From NCBI RefSeq assembly GCF_052076105.1, contig NZ_CP197245.1:5766001-5830000 (forward strand): DNA of 64,000 bases, in the 5' to 3' direction. Position 1 is the stretch's first letter. Each line of letters starts with the position of its first letter. The stretch comes from Tardiphaga sp052076105 (GTDB lineage: Bacteria > Pseudomonadota > Alphaproteobacteria > Rhizobiales > Xanthobacteraceae). The notes under the pieces were generated by a model. It was not told the DNA's origin, searched no databases, and saw nothing but the letters and a program-made list of their open reading frames with translations. The position numbers and the translations under genes were made by a program. Shown here piece after piece: positions 59,412 to 64,000 of the stretch.

Positions 59412-61074
59412 AACGAAAGAAGGCGCCGCGCTGATTATGATGCCCATCGGTCGGGACGCCGTCGCTGTCGCTGATTTGGTTGAAAAGGTAGGGTTACGTC
59501 CTGTCATCTGCGATAATGCACAGCAATTGTTGGACAATCTGGAGTGTGTCGTCGATGTAGTTCTGTTGACGGAGGAAGCCCTGTCTGGAAGATGCGTCGA
59601 CATGCTGGAAGAATGGGTAACCCGCCAACCTCCTTGGTCGGATCAACCATTTATCGTAATGGCAAGTCAAAACGTAGGATCCAGGTTCGCTGCCTTCCGG
59701 CGCGAGGTGGCCAAGCGCCTGCGGAACGTCGGATTTCTTGAACGTCCGATGCAGGGCTTCACCATTCAGGCAACCGTTATTGCGGCTCAACGCGCTCGAA
59801 CGCGGCAGTACGAAACCCGAGCGCATCTTGAGGACCAGCAAAGCGCGGCCAAGGAGCTCGAACGGTTGGTTGCCGAAAGAACGCACGAACTAGAGCGGGC
59901 TAACCGCCTCCTTCGTGAAGAAATTGCCGAACGCGAACGAGCCCAAGCTGCATTGCTTCAGACTCAGAAAATTGAGGCGTTGGGACAGCTCGTCGGTGGC
60001 GTTGCTCACGACTTCAACAATTTGCTGATGGCTATCACCGGCAACCTCGACCTTCTCTCAAAGAGAATCGGAGAGGATGCCCGCCTCAAACGACTTGTGA
60101 ACGGCGCTATGGAGGGCGCTCGTCGCGGCGCCGGGCTCACTCAACGTTTGCTCGCATTTGCGCGCAAACAAGAACTGAAAGCCGAAGCGACGGATATTCA
60201 AGCGCTGGTCACCGGCATGATGGATTTTATTGATAGATCGGTTGGCCCTTTGGTCCGAGTGGATCTAAAATCTGACGGGCAGCTACCAGCTATCAACATT
60301 GATCCGAACCAACTTGAGCTTGCGCTGCTTAATCTGGCACTAAATGCGCGAGATGCAATGCTCTCCGGCGGAGTCCTCACGATCGAGCTGAGTCTGCAAT
60401 ACGCGCATGAAAGCGATCAACTTGACGTTTCGCCTGGCGAATACGTCGTACTGTCGGTTAAAGACACCGGTACAGGAATGGACTCTGAAACACTGGCGAA
60501 GGCGGTTGAGCCTTTTTTCTCAACCAAGGGTGTTGGTAAAGGCACAGGCCTAGGCTTATCCATGGTATTTGGCTTGGCGCAGCAATCGGGCGGTGCCCTA
60601 GGTCTCGAAAGCTCTCTTGGGAAGGGTACTACGGTTCGGCTTTGGTTGCCTGTCGCAACGAACGCGACACCGGCAGCTTGCCTTGGCTTCCCTACCCCCG
60701 CGAACACCGCGAGAGCAAGAATACTGCTTGTCGACGATGATCTCCTGACGGCGGCAAGCACCGTCTCGCTATTGGAGGATTTAGGCCACGACGTAACTGA
60801 AGCTCACTCGGCGCGAGAGGCCCTACAACTTCTGGAAGGAGGGTTAATCGCAGATCTTCTTATTACAGATCATGCGATGCCGGATATGACAGGGAGCGAA
60901 CTGGCTTATGAAGTGCGGCGCCGATCTCCAAGCCTTCCCGTTCTGCTGGCAACGGGCTTCGCTGAATTGGAGGGAAACGGCGTCGCTGCGCTTCCCCGGC
61001 TCTCAAAACCATATACTCAGGATCAGCTTTCAAGAGCGATAGCGAGTCTTATTCCAGCTCTGCCTGAAGGGTGA
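59398..61074 (+). CDS. Hybrid histidine kinase with C-terminal receiver
   Basis: A 558-residue sensor kinase. Residues about 12-110 form a receiver-like N-terminal domain (VVDVVLLTEEAL) and a coiled coil follows (ELERLVAERTHELERANRLL). The phospho-accepting His204 lies in GGVAHDFNNLL, the ATPase has LNLALNARDAM and GTGLGLSMV, and the C-terminal receiver has Asp491 in LLITDHAMPDMTG. No membrane segment is seen. It is translationally coupled to KaiC, suggesting that KaiC feeds into this phosphorelay. Confidence 0.9.
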   Translation: MQGAKTKEGAALIMMPIGRDAVAVADLVEKVGLRPVICDNAQQLLDNLECVVDVVLLTEEALSGRCVDMLEEWVTRQPPWSDQPFIVMASQNVGSRFAAFRREVAKRLRNVGFLERPMQGFTIQATVIAAQRARTRQYETRAHLEDQQSAAKELERLVAERTHELERANRLLREEIAERERAQAALLQTQKIEALGQLVGGVAHDFNNLLMAITGNLDLLSKRIGEDARLKRLVNGAMEGARRGAGLTQRLLAFARKQELKAEATDIQALVTGMMDFIDRSVGPLVRVDLKSDGQLPAINIDPNQLELALLNLALNARDAMLSGGVLTIELSLQYAHESDQLDVSPGEYVVLSVKDTGTGMDSETLAKAVEPFFSTKGVGKGTGLGLSMVFGLAQQSGGALGLESSLGKGTTVRLWLPVATNATPAACLGFPTPANTARARILLVDDDLLTAASTVSLLEDLGHDVTEAHSAREALQLLEGGLIADLLITDHAMPDMTGSELAYEVRRRSPSLPVLLATGFAELEGNGVAALPRLSKPYTQDQLSRAIASLIPALPEG

Positions 61075-61366
61075 GCATTGCTGGACACGTCCTAATGTGT
61101 CGTCGCCTAGGGCGATCGCTTTCCGCCGCGTGCAGGCGGTTGAGCTCGCTAACGCGTCGCCAGCTTCACAGGATCTTTCAAAGGCATTCCGGCGGCGGCG
61201 GCGGCAACTTGAGCATCGACCTTGGTTAATTATTCCAGAAACTTTCGCGAGCCATGGGTTGTTGAAATGCAATCGCGGCCTCATCACTTTCCGGCTTGCT
61301 TAGGCTTTTTCAGCGCCGGTTCGGAAGATGCGCATTGTATCACTCAGAGCCATCACGGGAATCCCC
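61075..61366. other. Gap between kinase and cupin genes
   Basis: Nearly 300 bases between convergent genes. No gene, terminator or repeat identified. Confidence 0.4.
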
Positions 61367-61987
61367 TCATTTGCCCTGCCGCCTCTTCGATGCGGACCAC
61401 AGTCCGGTCAATGGGCCCTGCTTTCCGTAGAGGGGATCACTTCCCGGCTTCTGAACCCTCGCGATTCGTTTCACCGCATCCAGACGATCTCGGCTGTCCG
61501 TGCATTCATCGTACTTGCCAGCTGCGGGGTATGCTCCGACCACCTGAAAGCCGCGGCTCGCCTTGATGAGCCGATGTCCTGTACCAGCAGGCAGAACGAC
61601 GACGTCGCCTTGCTTGATGGTAAGCACACGCCCCTTCGGTCCGCCAAATTCGAGAACAGCACACCCAGTCGCTACACCCAAGACTTCGTGGACCTGAGAG
61701 TGATAATGAACGAAATCGTAGACGGTGTCGCGCCACGATCTGCCCCAGCCATTTTCTGCGAAAATATTATCAATGATCGTCGCAGTGTCGGACTTTCGGG
61801 TCGCCGGCGTGACAGCCCCACGATAGAGCAGCATTGGAAAACGGGGATTATTTGGGATGATACCATCGTCGGCAAAGAATACTGCAGCCGGTTTGCGCGT
61901 CCGCAGTGAGCTAACCAGCGTTTCCGGGTCAGGACGGTTCTCGACCAGCTTCCTTCCTAAGTTTTCGATCTGCTTTTTCAGCGGCAT
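61367..61987 (-). CDS. Cupin-fold protein (YjlB type)
   Basis: A 206-residue protein with a single-strand jelly-roll cupin: HYHSQVHEVLGVATGCAVLE, FGGPKGRVLTIKQGDVVVLP and AGTGHRLIKASRGFQVVGAY, with metal-binding His/Glu at HYHSQVHE and GH. N-terminal ~70 residues are extra. Start 61987 (MPLKKQIENL) rather than 62005. Substrate unknown. Confidence 0.82.
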   Translation of the reverse strand: MPLKKQIENLGRKLVENRPDPETLVSSLRTRKPAAVFFADDGIIPNNPRFPMLLYRGAVTPATRKSDTATIIDNIFAENGWGRSWRDTVYDFVHYHSQVHEVLGVATGCAVLEFGGPKGRVLTIKQGDVVVLPAGTGHRLIKASRGFQVVGAYPAAGKYDECTDSRDRLDAVKRIARVQKPGSDPLYGKQGPLTGLWSASKRRQGK

Positions 61988-62004
61988 AACACCCTCGGGT
62001 CGCA

Positions 62005-62190
62005 TTACACAGCCAGTGGGACATGTTGGCTGCTGCTTTTAGTTAACGGGCCGGAAAATATAATCGCCTTCACGCAACCCTCTTCCTGCAACTTGATCGC
62101 TCGGCCCAATGTGGTTGCGTCGCTTCGACCGGCCAGCGTTCCGGCCGAGATAAGCCCATGTGCGTCAACCAGTCTCTCGGCCCTGCGCAA
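62005..62190 (-). CDS. Uncertain coding fragment
   Basis: A frame without ATG: RRAERLVDAHGLISAGTLAG then RSDATTLGRAIKLQEEGCVK. The frame stays open upstream to about 62283 without a start (PELFGHAWGRADTALRTRDL). The residue pattern looks coding, but I do not recognise the protein, and the C-terminus SSSQHVPLAV is unlike the rest. Probably a gene remnant. Confidence 0.35.
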   Translation of the reverse strand: MRRAERLVDAHGLISAGTLAGRSDATTLGRAIKLQEEGCVKAIIFSGPLTKSSSQHVPLAV

Positions 62191-62528
62191 GGACTCGGCA
62201 GATAGGTCTCGAGTGCGTAACGCCGTGTCAGCGCGGCCCCATGCGTGTCCAAAGAGTTCCGGGAAATCTTGGTTGGCAACACAGTAGATTTAGCACCGGG
62301 CCGGAAACCGTGCCAGCCCGCACATGGACGGTCGCGCACATCGCGACGGCAAGATCTGGAGCGACCACGCGCTCGCAAGCACCGAGTGAGCGGTCACCGC
62401 ATGGTGCCCATTATGGGCCGAAGGGACTGACTGAGCGTGGCGCGATACTTCGCCCTCGAACGTGTCGATAGAGATGCTTTAGATATAGGATGAGAGGGCG
62501 GAGGCCGTGTGCCCCCGCCCGAGCTTTG
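62191..62528. other. Gap upstream of the fragment
   Basis: No further supportable gene on either strand; plus-strand frames here are Arg-rich and lack a ribosome-binding site. Confidence 0.4.
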
Positions 62529-63017
62529 TCATGCTGCCTCAGCGTTCACGGCCGTTAGGGCCAGCTTCGAGAGCGCGTCGTCGGTCTTTTTTTCTTCCGC
62601 GAGTGTCTGATCAAGCAGCTTCACGGCGTCCTTTAGGCCGAGGGTGTTTGCCCAAGTGCGAAGCGTGCCATAGCGGGAGATTTCATAGTGTTCCACCGCC
62701 TGGGCCGCGGCCAGAAGGCCGGGATCGAGTGCTGCAGCGTCGGCGTACTCTTCCATGATCTCTTTGCCTTCATCAAGGATACCCTCGATCGCGTCGCATT
62801 TCTTGCCGCGAGCAGCCTTGCCAAGATTCTCGAAGATTTGCTCCAGGCGCTCGATTTGCACTTCGGTCTCCGCCTGATGCTTCTCGAACGCGGCGCGAAG
62901 CTGGCCGGAGCTCGCAGCTTTGGCCATCTTGGGCAGAGCTTTGTAGATCTGTTTCTCTGCGTAATAGATGTCCTTGAGGGTATCGAGGAAAAGATCGTTC
63001 AGGTCCTTCTCGGGCAT
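62529..63017 (-). CDS. Ferritin-like DUF892 (YciE/YciF family) protein
   Basis: A 162-residue paralogue of the protein at 28849-29358: LNDLFLDTLKDIYYAEKQIY, HQAETEVQIERLEQIFENLG, KKCDAIEGILDEGKEIMEEY, AQAVEHYEISRYGTLRTWAN. The same four-helix di-iron residues are kept. AGGAGA precedes the ATG and an EcfG-like promoter lies at 63053-63077. Confidence 0.88.
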   Translation of the reverse strand: MPEKDLNDLFLDTLKDIYYAEKQIYKALPKMAKAASSGQLRAAFEKHQAETEVQIERLEQIFENLGKAARGKKCDAIEGILDEGKEIMEEYADAAALDPGLLAAAQAVEHYEISRYGTLRTWANTLGLKDAVKLLDQTLAEEKKTDDALSKLALTAVNAEAA

Positions 63018-63052
63018 CTCGCTCTCCTATTGGTTGCCAAGGATCGTCTGAG

Positions 63053-63077
63053 AACACGACGCCGCGATGTTAGTTCC
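63053..63077 (-). promoter_or_regulatory. EcfG-like promoter of second DUF892 gene
   Basis: On the minus strand GGAAC (63077-63073), 16 bases, TGTT (63056-63053), 36 bases before the ATG at 63017. One mismatch in the -10. Confidence 0.6.
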
Positions 63078-63118
63078 AAAACGGTCGCCATACGCGAAGA
63101 CGCTATTGGGCCACGGCG

Positions 63119-63143
63119 GGAACCAAGCCGCAGAGCCGCAGTT
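63119..63143 (+). promoter_or_regulatory. Possible EcfG-like promoter upstream of PAP2 gene
   Basis: GGAACC (63119-63124) followed, counting from GGAAC, after 16 bases by AGTT (63140-63143); one mismatch in the -10. It is divergent from the promoter at 63053. Confidence 0.4.
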
Positions 63144-63182
63144 GAAAGGGCCTGTCATCTAACTGTCATTAGGAGGTGCATG

Positions 63183-63752
63183 ATGCGGCCGGTCACGGTC
63201 AACCCGGCGGCCTTTGATCGCGACATTGCGTCAGCGATAGCGCAGCACACCAATCCTGCCTTCGAGCAGGCGGCACAGCTTCTGACCTGGGGTGCGGACG
63301 AACATATTCTCATCGCAGCCGCCGCGGCCCTTTGGTTCTTCTCGCGAAAAAGCAGCGAACAGACGCGAACTGCTGCCACACATCTTTTGGCGACATCAGT
63401 TGTAACCGGCATCATCCCCCACGCTCTCAAACGTATCTTCAATCAGCGTCGGCCGGATCGGCTGACGGTGATCGGCCATCTGCATGGTATCCCATTATCT
63501 GGCCGTCCTAACGATGCGTTTCCGTCGGGGCACGCCGTCCATATGGGCGCTCTGGCGGGCGCGGCGTCGGCGTTCCCTGAGCCGTATCGAGAGCTTACCT
63601 GGACCGCCGCGATCGGGCTTTCGCTGACGAGGGTTGCCGTCCTCGCGCACTGGGGTAGCGATGTTGTGGCGGGCTTTGTCGGCGGATTTCTAGTTGAGCG
63701 GCTCGTCAGGCGTTGGACGGGTTATGGCAGGGGTCGCGGGTATCATGACTGA
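63183..63752 (+). CDS. PAP2-superfamily membrane phosphatase
   Basis: A 189-residue protein with several membrane segments and the three phosphatase motifs: KRIFNQRRPDR, FPSGHAVHMG and SLTRVAVLAHWGSDVVAG. Such enzymes remove phosphate from undecaprenyl pyrophosphate or phosphatidic acid. The ATG at 63183 lies 6 bases after AGGAGG; the ATG at 63180 is closer than optimal. Overlaps the next gene by 8 bp. Confidence 0.87.
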   Translation: MRPVTVNPAAFDRDIASAIAQHTNPAFEQAAQLLTWGADEHILIAAAAALWFFSRKSSEQTRTAATHLLATSVVTGIIPHALKRIFNQRRPDRLTVIGHLHGIPLSGRPNDAFPSGHAVHMGALAGAASAFPEPYRELTWTAAIGLSLTRVAVLAHWGSDVVAGFVGGFLVERLVRRWTGYGRGRGYHD

Positions 63753-64000
63753 AAGCGTCATCCGCTTCATCGCGGGCGGCGCCGTTGTCTCGGTCTTCGC
63801 CCTGATCGGCGACGTTTTGCGGCCCAAGTCATTTGCGGGACTTTTCGGCGCCGCTCCTTCGGTTGCGTTGGTATCGTTGGCACTCGCGATTTCGATGCAC
63901 GGATCGGATTACGTGTCCATCCAAGCCATGTCGATGCTCAGCGGCGCAGCAGCGCTGTTCGCTTTCAGCATCGCGATCTGTCATCTCTGTAAACGCACGC
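63745..64000 (+). CDS. DUF3147/GlpM-like membrane protein (cut by window edge)
   Basis: The 85 visible codons read MTESVIRFIAGGAVVSVFAL, then LRPKSFAGLFGAAPSVALVS and SGAAALFAFSIAICHL. This is the pattern of DUF3147 proteins with three or four membrane helices. It starts within the PAP2 gene and is probably co-expressed with it. The end is outside the window. Confidence 0.75.
   Translation, partial: MTESVIRFIAGGAVVSVFALIGDVLRPKSFAGLFGAAPSVALVSLALAISMHGSDYVSIQAMSMLSGAAALFAFSIAICHLCKRT

Overview
The window looks like the chromosome of an alphaproteobacterium of the Bradyrhizobium/Rhodopseudomonas/Tardiphaga group (Nitrobacteraceae, formerly Bradyrhizobiaceae). This rests on the GC-rich sequence, the gene order gcrA / argD-argF-hslO-apaG-opgC / metZ / dcd, short Omp31-type porins sharing a mature start ADLAARPYTKAP, dispersed GTCATTCCGGGGCG and ATGCCCGGC palindromes, a SAM-II riboswitch, a ROSE RNA thermometer and GGAAC-N16-CGTT (EcfG) promoters. 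The species cannot be named from the sequence alone.

Region 1 (1-23.7 kb) is ordinary core chromosome. It holds the start of gcrA, an argD-argF operon, hslO, a 1.2-kb block of repeats, apaG, an envelope operon of opgC with two SGNH-hydrolase genes, metZ under a SAM-II riboswitch with its own terminator, a long-form dCTP deaminase, a porin, a LysR/aldo-keto reductase pair, an SDR gene, galactarate dehydratase, a sorbosone-dehydrogenase-like lipoprotein, a MATE exporter, and an AraC-MGMT pair that resembles a split Ada.

Region 2 (23.6-64 kb) starts at a tRNA-Gly(CCC) followed at once by a tyrosine-recombinase operon, and reads as an accessory region for stress fitness. From 26 to 35 kb: a damaged DUF1403 gene with a ScpB-like gene, a set of small genes under EcfG-type general-stress promoters (ferritin-like DUF892, DUF2934, a DUF883/ElaB-like protein, tiny membrane proteins), exonuclease III, AlkB, DUF763, an alpha/beta hydrolase and a LuxR regulator. 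From 36 to 44 kb: two very large autotransporters whose passengers differ but whose translocator ends are identical over about 1,059 bp. From 44.5 to 48.4 kb: a three-subunit molybdenum aldehyde oxidoreductase of the PaoABC type, with a 9-G run in place of its ribosome-binding site.

From 50 to 57 kb lies a heat-shock/proteostasis cluster: ROSE-controlled sHsp, RpoH, a second Hsp20, an NDUFS4-like protein fused to a small domain also found alone in the cluster, a DegS-type protease and MarC. From 57 to 64 kb: a KaiC-type ATPase overlapping a hybrid histidine kinase, a cupin protein, a second DUF892 protein, a PAP2 phosphatase and a DUF3147 membrane protein.

The parts that seem least described are the general-stress regulon packed into a tRNA-linked region, the NDUFS4-like fusion with its stand-alone paralogous domain, the cassette-like autotransporter pair, and the DUF1403/ScpB-like pair without SMC or ScpA. 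All functions are inferred from sequence reading; no search was run.
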